A stretch of 64,000 bases of DNA from CAVXDY01 sp963760715. Its GTDB lineage: Bacteria > Actinomycetota > Thermoleophilia > Miltoncostaeales > Miltoncostaeaceae. Positions 11,442 to 19,713 of the stretch are shown in pieces. The notes below the pieces were generated by a model. The model made no database searches. It saw nothing but the letters and a program-made list of their open reading frames with translations, and was not told the origin of the DNA. Both the position numbers and the translations under genes were made by a program. Location of the stretch: positions 372,001 through 436,000 of the forward strand of contig CAVXDY010000003.1 of the NCBI GenBank assembly GCA_963760715.1. The letters run 5' to 3'. Positions within the stretch are counted from its first letter, which is position 1. Every line of letters starts with the position of its first letter.

Positions 11442-12410
11442 GTGCTCGCCGCGAGCGTCACGGGGATCGACGTGGGCCGGCCGCTCTCCGGGCTGCGGGT
11501 GGGCGACGTGCCCGAGCCCGCGCCGCGCGAGGGCTGGGTGACGGTCCAGGTCCGCGCCGCCTCGCTCAACCACCACGACCTGTGGACGCTGCGCGGCGTG
11601 GGCGTGCGGCCGGAGGACCTCCCCTCGGTGCTCGGCACCGACGCCGCGGGCGTGACCGAGGACGGGCGCGAGGTGGTGGTGCACGCCGTGCTCGGCTCGG
11701 CCGGGCCCGGCGAGGACGAGACCCTCGCCCCCGACCGGCACCTGCTGTCCGAGCGCGGCGTTCCGGGGACGCTCGCCGAGCGGGTCGCGGCGCCGGCGCG
11801 GAACCTGGTGCCGAAGCCGGCGTCGCTGACCTTCGCGGAGGCCGCCTGCCTGCCGACCGCCTACCTGACGGCCTACCGCATGCTCTTCACGCGCGCGGGG
11901 GTGCGGCCCGGCGACCGGGTGCTGGTGCAGGGCGCCGGCGGCGGCGTGTCCACCGCCGCGCTCCTGCTCGGCGGGGCCGCCGGGCTGGAGATGTACGTCA
12001 CCAGCCGCTCCGAGGAGAAGCGGGCCCGGGCGCTGCGGCTGGGCGCTGCGGCCGCGCTGGAGCCGGGCGGCCGTCTGCCGGTGCGCGTGGACGCCGTCGT
12101 CGAGACCGTGGGCGCGGCGACCTGGGGCCACTCGCTGCGGGCCCTGCGGCCCGGGGGCACCGTGGTGGTGAGCGGCGCCACCAGCGGCGGAGACCCGCCG
12201 GCCGAGCTGGCCCGCCTGTTCTGGCGCGGCCTGACCGTCGCCGGCTCCACGATGGGCACCCTCGTCGAGCTGGAGGCCCTGTGCCGGCTGGTCGACGCCG
12301 CCGGGCTGAAGCCGGTCATCGACTCGGTCCACGCCCTCGCCGAGGCACGGACGGCGTTCGAGCGGCTCGCGTCGGGCGAGAGCTTCGGCAAGGTCGTCGT
12401 CGAGACGTGA
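11442..12410 (+). CDS. Zinc-less MDR oxidoreductase (quinone reductase-like)
   Basis: A 322-residue NADPH-dependent medium-chain reductase. Family motifs include AASLNHHDLWTLRG near the N-terminus, LGTDAAGVTE, TAYRMLFTRAGVRPGDRVLVQGAGGGVST (Rossmann site) and a C-terminal EARTAFERLASGESFGKVVV. The structural-zinc cysteines of true alcohol dehydrogenases are absent, which favours the quinone-reductase side of the superfamily. The GTG at 11442 starts 10 bases after the end of the GGDEF frame. Confidence 0.88.
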   Translation: MLAASVTGIDVGRPLSGLRVGDVPEPAPREGWVTVQVRAASLNHHDLWTLRGVGVRPEDLPSVLGTDAAGVTEDGREVVVHAVLGSAGPGEDETLAPDRHLLSERGVPGTLAERVAAPARNLVPKPASLTFAEAACLPTAYLTAYRMLFTRAGVRPGDRVLVQGAGGGVSTAALLLGGAAGLEMYVTSRSEEKRARALRLGAAAALEPGGRLPVRVDAVVETVGAATWGHSLRALRPGGTVVVSGATSGGDPPAELARLFWRGLTVAGSTMGTLVELEALCRLVDAAGLKPVIDSVHALAEARTAFERLASGESFGKVVVET

Positions 12411-12513
12411 GGGCGGTGAGTTGCCGATCCAGCGCTCCTCCCCGCCGATCAGGCGGCCGTCGCCCCAGGGCCCGGGGGTAGAGTCGGGTCCCGCGACCAA
12501 CGAGAGGACGACC

Positions 12514-12654
12514 ATGGCGGTCTGCGCGCACACCACATGCACCTGCGAGTCCCGCGAGGGGCTGGACTACTGCTCCGACTGGTGCTCGACCCACCCCTCG
12601 GACGAGGAGTGCCACTGCCACCACCCCGGCTGCGAGGCGCCCCACCACCACTAG
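12514..12654 (+). CDS. Bacterial metallothionein (SmtA/BmtA-like)
   Basis: A 46-residue Cys- and His-rich protein with eight cysteines (C4, C9, C11, C20, C24, C33, C35, C40) and eight histidines, three of them at the C-terminus. The segment YCSDWC followed by CHCHHPGC corresponds to the YCSExC...CGHTGC pattern of cyanobacterial SmtA/BmtA, which bind zinc and cadmium in the cytoplasm. The ATG at 12514 has GAGAGG 8 bases upstream. Its small size makes it easy to miss. No metal-responsive repressor gene (SmtB/ArsR type) is next to it. Confidence 0.8.
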   Translation: MAVCAHTTCTCESREGLDYCSDWCSTHPSDEECHCHHPGCEAPHHH

Positions 12655-12663
12655 CCGCGCCCG

Positions 12664-13629
12664 TCACGGGGCGACCCGCACGACCTCGCCGGCGCCCAGG
12701 AGGCGCTCGCCCGCCGGCGTGCCCAGGCGCAGGCGCCCGAGGCCGTCGGTGCCGGAGCAGAGGCCCCGGATCTCCTCCCCCGCCAGCGCGACCGTGATCT
12801 GCCGCCCGGCCAGGGCATCCCGCGCGGCGAACGCGTCGAGCACCCCCGCGGCGTCTCCGCCGACCCACTGGGCGTAGCGGCGGCCGAGGGCCGACAGCAG
12901 GTCGACGAGCAGGTCCGCCCGCGCCGGCGGATCGCCCAGGTCGCCGAGCGCCCCGGCCTCCCAGCGGGCGTCCTGGAGCGCCGGCGCGGAGCGCACGTTG
13001 ACCCCGATGCCCGCGACCGCCCAGGCCACCCGCTCCTGGTCGGCCGACATCTCGCACAGGATCCCGGCCATCTTGCGGCCCCCCACCAGGATGTCGTTGG
13101 GCCACACGATCCGCGCCGCGGGGCCGAGCGCCTCGGCCGCCGCCACCGCCACCACGACGGGCAGCAGCCCGGCGTCCACGGGCGGCACGTCCGGGCGCAG
13201 GAGCACCGACACCAGCAGGGCGTGGCCCGGGGCGGCCAGCCAGGCCCGTCCCCGGCGCCCGCGCCCGGCGCTCTGGCGGTCGGCGCCGATCACCAGCCCC
13301 TCGCCCGCCCCCGCGCGGGCCTGGGCGATGACGTCGTCGTTGGTGGAGCCGGTCTCGGGGGACCACAGCACCGGGCCGGCGACGGGCGGCCGCAGGCGCG
13401 GCGACACGAGCATCGGCACGACGGGATCGGCGTCGTCGCCCAGCCGGTAGCCGCCGTGCCCGCCCTCGATGCCGAGGCCCTCGCGCCGCAGGCCCTCCAC
13501 GTGCCGGTGCACCGCCGCCCGCGAGCAGTCCAGATCGGCGGCGAGCGCCTCGCCCGAGACCCCCGCCGCCCCGGCCCGCACGAGGGACGCGAGGATCCGC
13601 TCGCGGCGCTCCGCGGGCCCGCCGGTCAC
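12664..13629 (-). CDS. birA: Bifunctional biotin-protein ligase / biotin operon repressor BirA
   Basis: Ligates biotin to carrier proteins and, with its DNA-binding domain, can repress biotin genes. The N-terminal 60 residues form a winged helix (SGEALAADLDCSRAAVHRHVEGLRREG). The catalytic part has GRGRRGRAW (122-130), WPNDILV, RKMAGILCE and GIGVNV. Length (321) equals E. coli BirA. The GTG at 13629 overlaps the stop of the ferritin-like gene (GTGA), so it is the last gene of the bio operon. The wHTH makes auto-regulation plausible, and an inverted repeat over the bioB start is a candidate target. Confidence 0.95.
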   Translation of the reverse strand: MTGGPAERRERILASLVRAGAAGVSGEALAADLDCSRAAVHRHVEGLRREGLGIEGGHGGYRLGDDADPVVPMLVSPRLRPPVAGPVLWSPETGSTNDDVIAQARAGAGEGLVIGADRQSAGRGRRGRAWLAAPGHALLVSVLLRPDVPPVDAGLLPVVVAVAAAEALGPAARIVWPNDILVGGRKMAGILCEMSADQERVAWAVAGIGVNVRSAPALQDARWEAGALGDLGDPPARADLLVDLLSALGRRYAQWVGGDAAGVLDAFAARDALAGRQITVALAGEEIRGLCSGTDGLGRLRLGTPAGERLLGAGEVVRVAP

Positions 13630-14315
13630 GACGTCGAGAGCGCGCCCTCGTCGCGCAGGCGCTCCGCGTCGAGGCGCTCGGCCGCCCACTCGCGGGCCGA
13701 GGCCTCGCGGGCGTCGGTGGCCTCCTGCGCCTGGCGCACGACGTCGCCCCAGCCGTCGGCGGCCCATTTGTCGAGCAGCGTGCGGACGTAGGCCGCGTGG
13801 TGGCTCTCGTCGGCGATGATCTCCGCGATCCGCTCGGCGATGACCGGGTCGGCGCCCTCGAAGGTGCGCCGGTGCGCCTCGAACGACACCAGGGCCCGGC
13901 TCTCCACGGCCTGGAACAGGGTGAGGACGGGGATGATCCGGTCGAGACCCACGGTCTCGCCGCGCCTCGGCAGGATCTCCTCGATGTCGTTCAGGGTGTC
14001 GACGATCAGGCGGCCGCCGATCGTGATGTGGTCGGGCTCGTCGGGGGGATCGAACGGCTCCACGCCCAGGCGCCGCATGATGTCGGCGAAGTAGGCGCCG
14101 TGCTTCTCCTCGTCGGCCGCGTGACGCGCGAACTTCCTGGCCAGGTCCGGGTCGTCCGTGGTCTCCGAGAGCACCCGCAGCTCCTCGGCGCCCTGGAGCT
14201 CCGCGCAGCGGAAGCTGTTCAGCATCTCCACGCGCTTCTCGGAGGACATGCCGGAGAGGAACTCGGCGTACTCCTCGGGCGTCTGCATCACGTGGGCGGC
14301 GTCGGTCGGGTCCAT
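13626..14315 (-). CDS. Ferritin-like di-iron protein inside the biotin operon
   Basis: A 229-residue all-helical protein of ferritin-like type. Carboxylate/His ligand motifs occur in four helices: RCAELQGAEEL, ADEEKHGAYF (ExxH), QAVESRALVSFEAH (Glu and ExxH-like) and IADESHHAAY (ExxH), as needed for two metal sites. Its ATG at 14315 lies 9 bases after the bioD stop, and it overlaps birA by 4 bases, so it is genuinely co-transcribed with biotin genes. The function is unknown. It could be an oxygenase or hydroxylase related to pimelate supply, since no bioC, bioH, bioW or bioI gene is in the cluster, or an oxidative-stress protein. Confidence 0.85.
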   Translation of the reverse strand: MDPTDAAHVMQTPEEYAEFLSGMSSEKRVEMLNSFRCAELQGAEELRVLSETTDDPDLARKFARHAADEEKHGAYFADIMRRLGVEPFDPPDEPDHITIGGRLIVDTLNDIEEILPRRGETVGLDRIIPVLTLFQAVESRALVSFEAHRRTFEGADPVIAERIAEIIADESHHAAYVRTLLDKWAADGWGDVVRQAQEATDAREASAREWAAERLDAERLRDEGALSTS

Positions 14316-14324
14316 GGGGCCTCC

Positions 14325-15104
14325 TCAGGGGGTCGGGGCGGGAATGAGCGCGGCCAGGCCGGCCTCGGCCTGGCGTCGGAAGCGGGCGGGCGAGAACGCG
14401 CCGCCCAGGAGCGGGTCGAGCCCGGCGGGGCCGATCTCGGCCAGGCGGCCGGGCCGGCCGGCCGCGGTGTCGATGCCCGGATCGAACGCGATGGCGCCGA
14501 GCAGCGGCACCGGGGTGAGCCGCGAGAGCGCCTGGGGGTTGGTGAGCGCGTCGAGCCCCGGCTCGGCCGGGTAGCCCGAGATGACCACGCCGAGAACCGT
14601 CAGCCCCCGGCGGTGCAGGCTCTCGAGGGTCAGGAGCGTGTGGTTGAGCGTACCCAGCCCCGGCCGGGCGGCCACCACCACGGGCAGGGCGAGAAGCGCC
14701 GCCAGCGAGGCCATGTCGACGCCGTCGGAGAACGGCACGAGCGCCCCGCCGGCCGCCTCCACCACGACCAGGTCGTAGCGGGACGAGAGGTTCTGGTACG
14801 CCCGGACCACGACGCGGGGGTCGAGCCGCACGCCCTCCAGGCGCGCCGCCTCGGCGGGCGCCAGCGGCGCCCGGAGCGCGTAGGGGCGGATCGCGTCGAC
14901 CGGCTCGTCCAGGCCCAGCACGGCCGCCACGAACTCCGCGTCGCCGGTGATCGCGCCGGTGCCGTCGTCTCCGGTCTGGGCCGGCTTGAGCGGGGCCGCG
15001 GTGCGTCCCTGGGCCCGCGCGCCGAGGGCGATCGCGGCGGCCACGACCGTCTTGCCCACCCCCGTGTCGGTGCCCATCACGAAGATGCCCGGCTCGTCGA
15101 GCAT
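14325..15104 (-). CDS. bioD: Dethiobiotin synthetase
   Basis: ATP-dependent carboxylation and ring closure of 7,8-diaminopelargonate. The 259-residue protein begins MLDEPGIFVM with the P-loop GTDTGVGKT (11-19), then LKPAQTG and VVVEAAGGALVPF, all diagnostic of BioD. Its ATG shares one base with the bioF stop (TGATG), so translation is coupled. It is slightly longer than E. coli BioD (225), the extra residues lying at the C-terminus. Confidence 0.95.
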   Translation of the reverse strand: MLDEPGIFVMGTDTGVGKTVVAAAIALGARAQGRTAAPLKPAQTGDDGTGAITGDAEFVAAVLGLDEPVDAIRPYALRAPLAPAEAARLEGVRLDPRVVVRAYQNLSSRYDLVVVEAAGGALVPFSDGVDMASLAALLALPVVVAARPGLGTLNHTLLTLESLHRRGLTVLGVVISGYPAEPGLDALTNPQALSRLTPVPLLGAIAFDPGIDTAAGRPGRLAEIGPAGLDPLLGGAFSPARFRRQAEAGLAALIPAPTP

Positions 15105-16279
15105 CAGGCGGCCACCAGCGAGCGCGCGTCGGCCAGCGCCCCGAGGGCCCAGTCGATGTGGCGGTCCTCGTGGGTGGCCATCACGGTCAGGCGCATGCGC
15201 GCCGTGCCCACGGGCACCGACGGCGGCCGGATGGCGGGCGCCCAGACGCGCGCCGAGCGCAGCGATGCGCCGACCGCCAGGGCGGCGGCGGCCTCTCCGA
15301 TGAGCACGCCCACCACCGCCGAGTCCGTGGGCAGCACCGTGTAGCCCAGGGACCGGGCGCCCTCCACCAGGCGGGCCACGAGCGCGTGCAGGCGGGCGCG
15401 CCGCTCCGGCTCGTCGCGCACGATGTCGAGGGCCGCGAGGGCCGCGCCCGCCGCGGCCGGCGCCAGCGCGGTGGTGAAGACGAAGCCCCGGTCGCGCGTG
15501 CGCAGGTAGTCGCACAGGTCGCGGTCGCCGGCGACGTAGCCGCCCTGAGAGCCGAGCGCCTTGGACAGGGTCCCCATGACCACGGGCACCCTGCCCCGGA
15601 GGCCGAAGTGCTCGATCGCCCCGGCGCCGTTGGGGCCGAGGACCCCGGTCGCGTGGGCCTCGTCGACCATCAGCATGCAGCCGTGGCGCTCGGCCACCTC
15701 GACGATGGCCGGCAGGGGCGCGAGGTCGCCGTCCATGCTGAAGACGGTGTCGGTGACGATCAGGAGGCGTCGGCCGGCCGCGCCGCGCACCGCCGCCTCC
15801 AGGGCGTCGGCGTCGGCGTGCGCGTAGCGCACCACCGCGGCCCCCGACAGCCGGCAGCCGTCGATGAGGCTGGCGTGGTTGAGCTCGTCCGAGAACACCA
15901 CGTCCCCCCGTCCCACCAGCGCCGGGATCGTGCCGACGTTGGCCTGGAAGCCGGTCGGGAACACCAGCGCGTCCTGGCAGCCCTTGAGCGCGGCGATCCG
16001 CTCCTCCAGGGTGCGGTGCAGCTCGAGGCTGCCGGTCACGAGCCGCGAAGCGCCGGCGCCGGCGCCGTAGGCCTCGAGGGCCGCCCGGGCGCCGGCCACC
16101 ACCGCCGGGTCGTTGGCGAGCCCGAGGTAGTTGTTGGAGGCCAGCAGAAGGTGCGGAACCCCGTCGATGCGCACCTCGGTGTCCGGCGGGCCCTGGCAGT
16201 AGGTGAGCACGCGCAGGAGGTCGCGATCGGCCAGATCGGCCAGGGCTCCCGGGAGCCACTCGAGGCCGGATCTAGCCAA
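15104..16279 (-). CDS. bioF: 8-amino-7-oxononanoate synthase
   Basis: PLP enzyme that condenses pimeloyl-ACP/CoA with alanine. The 391-residue sequence has LLASNNYLGLAND, FPTGFQANVGT, VDEAHATGVLG and the PLP lysine motif TLSKALGSQGGY. The start is a TTG at 16279 inside the end of bioA (8-base overlap); no ATG fits better because homology begins almost at once. The whole operon uses overlapping junctions. Confidence 0.95.
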   Translation of the reverse strand: MARSGLEWLPGALADLADRDLLRVLTYCQGPPDTEVRIDGVPHLLLASNNYLGLANDPAVVAGARAALEAYGAGAGASRLVTGSLELHRTLEERIAALKGCQDALVFPTGFQANVGTIPALVGRGDVVFSDELNHASLIDGCRLSGAAVVRYAHADADALEAAVRGAAGRRLLIVTDTVFSMDGDLAPLPAIVEVAERHGCMLMVDEAHATGVLGPNGAGAIEHFGLRGRVPVVMGTLSKALGSQGGYVAGDRDLCDYLRTRDRGFVFTTALAPAAAGAALAALDIVRDEPERRARLHALVARLVEGARSLGYTVLPTDSAVVGVLIGEAAAALAVGASLRSARVWAPAIRPPSVPVGTARMRLTVMATHEDRHIDWALGALADARSLVAA

Positions 16280-17564
16280 CGGCCGCCGCGGCGACCACGG
16301 CGTCGCCGATCGCCGCCAGGTCGCCGTCGCCCGTCACGTAGGGGGGCATCGCGTAGACGAGGTCGCCGAAGGGCCGGAGCCACACGCCGTGCCCGGCCGC
16401 CGCCCGGGACGCCGCGGCCACGTCGACCTCGTGGTCGAGCTGGACGACGCCGATCGCCCCCAGCACCCGCACGTCGGCCACGCCCGGAAGGTCGCCCGCC
16501 GGCGCCAGCCCCGCCCGCAGGCCGGCCTCCACCCGCCTGACCTCGGCCTCCCAGTCCTGGGCGAGGAGCAGGTCGATGGACGCGTTGGCCACGGCCGCGG
16601 CCAGCGGATTGCCCATGAAGGTGGGGCCGTGGGCCAGCACGGGCACCTCGCCGGCGGAGATCGTCTCGGCCACCCGCGGCGTGCAGAGGGTGGCGGCCAT
16701 CGTGAGGTAGCCGCCGGTCATCGCCTTGCCCACGCACATCACGTCGGGGGCCACGCCGGCGTGGCCGGCCGCGAACAGCGCCCCGCTGCGGCCGAAGCCC
16801 GTGGCGATCTCGTCGAACACCAGCAGCAGGCCGTGCGCGTCGGCCAGCGCCCGCAGGGCTCCGAGGTAGGCCGGGCTGTGGAAGCGCATGCCCCCCGCGC
16901 CCTGCACCACCGGCTCCACGATGATCGCCGCGAGCTCACCGGCGTGCTCCTCGACCAGCGCGGCCAGGTGGTCGAGGTAGCCGGCGTCGGCGGGCGCGTC
17001 GAAGCCGTCCGGGGGCGCGTCGGCGAACACCTGGCGGGGCAGGATCCCGCTCCACAGGTGGTGCATCCCGCCGTCCGGGTCGCAGAGCGACATCGGGGTG
17101 AGGGTGTCCCCGTAGTAGCCGCCCCGCCAGGTCAGCAGCCGCCGCCGCTCGGGCCGCCCCCGCGCGCGCCAGTACTGGAGGCACATCTTGACCGCCACCT
17201 CGACGGACACCGACCCCGAATCGCACAGGAACACGTGGCGCAGCGGCTCCGGCGTGATCTCCACCAGCCTCCGGGCGAGGCCCACGCCAGGCTCGTGGGT
17301 GAGGCCGCCGAACATCACGTGGCTCATCCGCTCGAGCTGCTCGCGGGCGGCGGCGTCCAGGGCCGGGTGCGCGTAGCCGTGGATGGCCGACCACCACGAC
17401 GACATGCCGTCCACCAGCTCGTCGTGCCCGGCGACGGGCTCCGCCAGGCGCAGGCGCACCCCGGACGCCGACCGCACCACCAGGGGCGGGTGCGCACCCG
17501 GCATGGACGCGTAGGGGTGCCACACGTGCGCGCGGTCGAGCTCGAGAAGCTCCTGCGCCGTCAT
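16272..17564 (-). CDS. bioA: Adenosylmethionine-8-amino-7-oxononanoate aminotransferase
   Basis: Class III PLP aminotransferase giving diaminopelargonate with SAM as amino donor. The 430-residue protein has HVWHPYASM at the N-terminus, DGMSSWWSAIHGY (a BioA hallmark), DEIATGFGRSG and the lysine motif VGKAMTGGYLT, as well as HGPTFMGNPLAA. It starts with an ATG 10 bases after bioB. Confidence 0.96.
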   Translation of the reverse strand: MTAQELLELDRAHVWHPYASMPGAHPPLVVRSASGVRLRLAEPVAGHDELVDGMSSWWSAIHGYAHPALDAAAREQLERMSHVMFGGLTHEPGVGLARRLVEITPEPLRHVFLCDSGSVSVEVAVKMCLQYWRARGRPERRRLLTWRGGYYGDTLTPMSLCDPDGGMHHLWSGILPRQVFADAPPDGFDAPADAGYLDHLAALVEEHAGELAAIIVEPVVQGAGGMRFHSPAYLGALRALADAHGLLLVFDEIATGFGRSGALFAAGHAGVAPDVMCVGKAMTGGYLTMAATLCTPRVAETISAGEVPVLAHGPTFMGNPLAAAVANASIDLLLAQDWEAEVRRVEAGLRAGLAPAGDLPGVADVRVLGAIGVVQLDHEVDVAAASRAAAGHGVWLRPFGDLVYAMPPYVTGDGDLAAIGDAVVAAAAVG

Positions 17565-17574
17565 GGCGGGCGCG

Positions 17575-18576
17575 CTAGCGCGCGTCGTCGGCGCGGGCGC
17601 CGGGCACCACCGGCATCCCCAGGTCGCGCGCCAGGCGCACGTCCTCGGCGGCCGGGCGGCCGGCGGTCGTGAGGTAGTTGCCCACGATCATGCCGTTCAC
17701 GCCGCCCACCAGGCCGAGGGCCTGGGCGTCGCGCAGCACCAGCTCGCGCCCGCCGGCGTACCGGATGATCCGGTCCGGGAACACGAGGCGGAAGATCGCG
17801 ATCGCCCGCAGCGCGTCGTGGGCCTCCAGCGGCCGCCGCCCGGCGAGCGGCGTGCCCGGCCGGGGGTTCAGGAAGTTGAGCGGGATCTCGTCGGGCCCCA
17901 GCTCGCGCAGCTCGTAGGCCAGCTCGAGCCGCTGCTCCCAGGTCTCCCCCATGCCCAGGATGCCGCCGCTGCACAGCTTGATGCCGAGCTCGGTGACCAG
18001 GCGGCAGGTCTCGGCGCGCTCCTCCCAGGTGTGGGTGGTGACGATCTCCGGGAAGAAGCTGCGGGCCGTCTCGAGGTTGTGGTTGTAGTGGTGCACCCCC
18101 GCGTCGCGGAGCGCCTCGGCCTGCGGGCGGGTGAGGATGCCCAGCGAGCAGTCGACGTCCAGGCCGGTCTCGGCGTGGATGCCCTCGATCGCGCGGAGCA
18201 CCTGATCCATCAGCCGCCGGTCGGGCCCGCGCACGGCGACGACGATGCAGAAGGCGCTGGCGCCCGACTCCTCGGTGGCCCGCGCCGCCGCGAGCACCTG
18301 GTCGAGCGGCAGGAACGCGTGGCGCTGCGCCGGGGCGTCGTAGTGCATCGACTGCGAGCAGAAGGCGCAGTCCTCCTGGCAGCCGCCGGTCTGGGCGCTG
18401 ATGAGCGACTCCAGCTCCACGCCCTCGCCCCACCAGCGCCGGCGCACCTCGTGGGCCAGGCCCAGCAGGCGCGGCAGCTCGGCGGCGGGGAGGTCGACGA
18501 GGCTGCGGGCCTCGTCCATGTCGATCGAGCGCTTCTCGTCGAGGAGGGTGCGCTCCAGCTCGTCCAGGATCGTCAC
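17575..18576 (-). CDS. bioB: Biotin synthase (radical SAM)
   Basis: Inserts sulfur into dethiobiotin. The 333-residue product has the radical-SAM cluster motif CQEDCAFC (C66, C70, C73), the YNHNLET motif, and CSGGILGMGE. The GTG start at 18576 lies inside one arm of a perfect 10-bp inverted repeat, so repressor binding would block initiation. It is the first gene of the bio operon. Confidence 0.96.
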   Translation of the reverse strand: MTILDELERTLLDEKRSIDMDEARSLVDLPAAELPRLLGLAHEVRRRWWGEGVELESLISAQTGGCQEDCAFCSQSMHYDAPAQRHAFLPLDQVLAAARATEESGASAFCIVVAVRGPDRRLMDQVLRAIEGIHAETGLDVDCSLGILTRPQAEALRDAGVHHYNHNLETARSFFPEIVTTHTWEERAETCRLVTELGIKLCSGGILGMGETWEQRLELAYELRELGPDEIPLNFLNPRPGTPLAGRRPLEAHDALRAIAIFRLVFPDRIIRYAGGRELVLRDAQALGLVGGVNGMIVGNYLTTAGRPAAEDVRLARDLGMPVVPGARADDAR

Positions 18577-18601
18577 GCCGCGACGCTATCAGGCGTGACG
18601 A
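18570..18601. promoter_or_regulatory. Inverted repeat over the bioB start, candidate BirA operator
   Basis: TCGTCACGCC (18570-18579) and GGCGTGACGA (18592-18601) are perfect 10-base arms separated by 12 bases. Biotin operators bound by BirA have long arms with a wide spacer, so the geometry and position fit a BirA site, although the sequence is far more GC-rich than E. coli or Bacillus sites. The arms cover the bioB GTG. A role as an mRNA hairpin masking the start codon is an alternative. Confidence 0.5.
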
Positions 18602-18607
18602 CCCTCC

Positions 18608-18958
18608 TCAGGTGAGCCAGAAGACCAGCCCGAGGGTGGCGAGGCCGAGCACCACCCCACCGGCGGCGAGGGCGAGCAGCGTGCGGTCCGGAAGGGGCGC
18701 GAAGCCGCCGGCGTCGATCGCGCGCTCGACCTCGCGCGCCCGCTGGCCGCCAACGAGGACCATCGCCAGGCCGTACAGGGCGAACGCCACCGCGCTCGCC
18801 ACGAAGGGCCACGAGACCCGGTCCCCGAGCCGGGGCCCGATCCCGCCCACGGCCAGGCTCACGGCGAAGGCCGTGAGCCCGCTGCGCAGCCAGGCGAGGA
18901 ACGTCCGCTCGCTCGCCAGCCGGGTGCGCCGGTCCGCGTCGAAGGCGTCCGAGGTCAA
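18608..18958 (-). CDS. DUF202-family small membrane protein
   Basis: A 116-residue protein that begins with the DUF202 signature (RRTRLASERTFLAWLRSGL) and continues with three hydrophobic helices. DUF202 proteins are widespread three-helix membrane proteins of unknown role. The TTG start at 18958 overlaps the stop of the preceding membrane gene (TTGA). Its stop lies 31 bases before bioB, so read-through into the bio operon is possible. Confidence 0.75.
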   Translation of the reverse strand: MTSDAFDADRRTRLASERTFLAWLRSGLTAFAVSLAVGGIGPRLGDRVSWPFVASAVAFALYGLAMVLVGGQRAREVERAIDAGGFAPLPDRTLLALAAGGVVLGLATLGLVFWLT

Positions 18959-19344
18959 GCGGCGGAACGGTCCCCGAGGTAGACGCCCACGATCACCGCG
19001 GTGAGGGTGGTGACCGGGCTGACGGCGGCGACGACCTCGCTCGCGCTCAGCAGGCCGAGGGCCGAGAAGACGATCACGCCCATGACCACCACGGCGAACA
19101 GCGCGAAGCTGGCGCGCACCAGCCAGTCGCGCGTGGACAGGCGCGGCGAGGCCGGCAGCACCTCGGGGGCCAGGCGCCTGCGGTTGATCCAGTCCCGGGT
19201 CTGGGCGAGCGAGCGGCTGACGATCTCCTCGACGCGCGCCGAGTCCGCCGTCGCGGTGGTGGCGCTCGCGGTCGCCGTCGCGCCGCCGCCGTTCGATGCC
19301 GGCGCCCCGTCGCCGGCGCCGTTCGTCGTGTTCTCCTCGGCCAT
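18955..19344 (-). CDS. Small membrane protein with disordered N-terminus
   Basis: A 129-residue protein not recognised. The first 35 residues are Ala/Thr/Gly-rich and probably disordered, then a basic helix (SLAQTRDWINRRRLAPEV) and two predicted membrane helices (ASFALFAVVVMGVIVFSA and VVAAVSPVTTLTAVIVGVYLG). The ATG at 19344 has a GGAGGAGG box just upstream. It is translationally coupled to the DUF202 gene, so the two products may form a complex. Confidence 0.7.
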   Translation of the reverse strand: MAEENTTNGAGDGAPASNGGGATATASATTATADSARVEEIVSRSLAQTRDWINRRRLAPEVLPASPRLSTRDWLVRASFALFAVVVMGVIVFSALGLLSASEVVAAVSPVTTLTAVIVGVYLGDRSAA

Positions 19345-19466
19345 CGGGCCCCTCCTCCGGTCGCGTCCTCGGAGTCAACACCTTCCACAGGCGGAGGGGA
19401 ACGCCTGCCGCGACTCGGCGTCATCTCAGGGGCGAAGCTCCTGGAAGCCGGCCGCGCCGACGACGC

Positions 19467-19679
19467 TCATCCGTACACGGCCTCATCGACATCGCCGGGC
19501 TCGAAGTCGGCCGAGCCGGAGAGCTGCATCAGCGGGTCGGATGCCAGGGGTGGGAGAGGACGAAGCCGCTCGACGATGAGACGGCGAACGAGGGCCGCCT
19601 TCGATATCCCGGCGGCGACCGCGAGGAGTCCGAGCGCCTCATCGAGCTCGTCCTCGAGGCTGATCTGAAGCCGCCTCAT
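19467..19679 (-). CDS. Ribbon-helix-helix VapB-like antitoxin without a toxin gene
   Basis: A 70-residue protein with an N-terminal ribbon-helix-helix (MRRLQISLEDELDEALGLL, then AAGISKAALVRRLIVERL) and an acidic C-terminal tail ending EPGDVDEAVYG, typical of VapB antitoxins that wrap VapC. The next ATG overlaps the stop (ATGA), as for vapBC pairs, but that frame ends after 13 codons. No PIN-domain sequence is visible downstream. It is a solitary antitoxin or the remnant of a lost vapBC module. Confidence 0.7.
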   Translation of the reverse strand: MRRLQISLEDELDEALGLLAVAAGISKAALVRRLIVERLRPLPPLASDPLMQLSGSADFEPGDVDEAVYG

Positions 19680-19713
19680 GCAGCGGAGGTTAGATCACCT
19701 CGGGTCGTTTACG

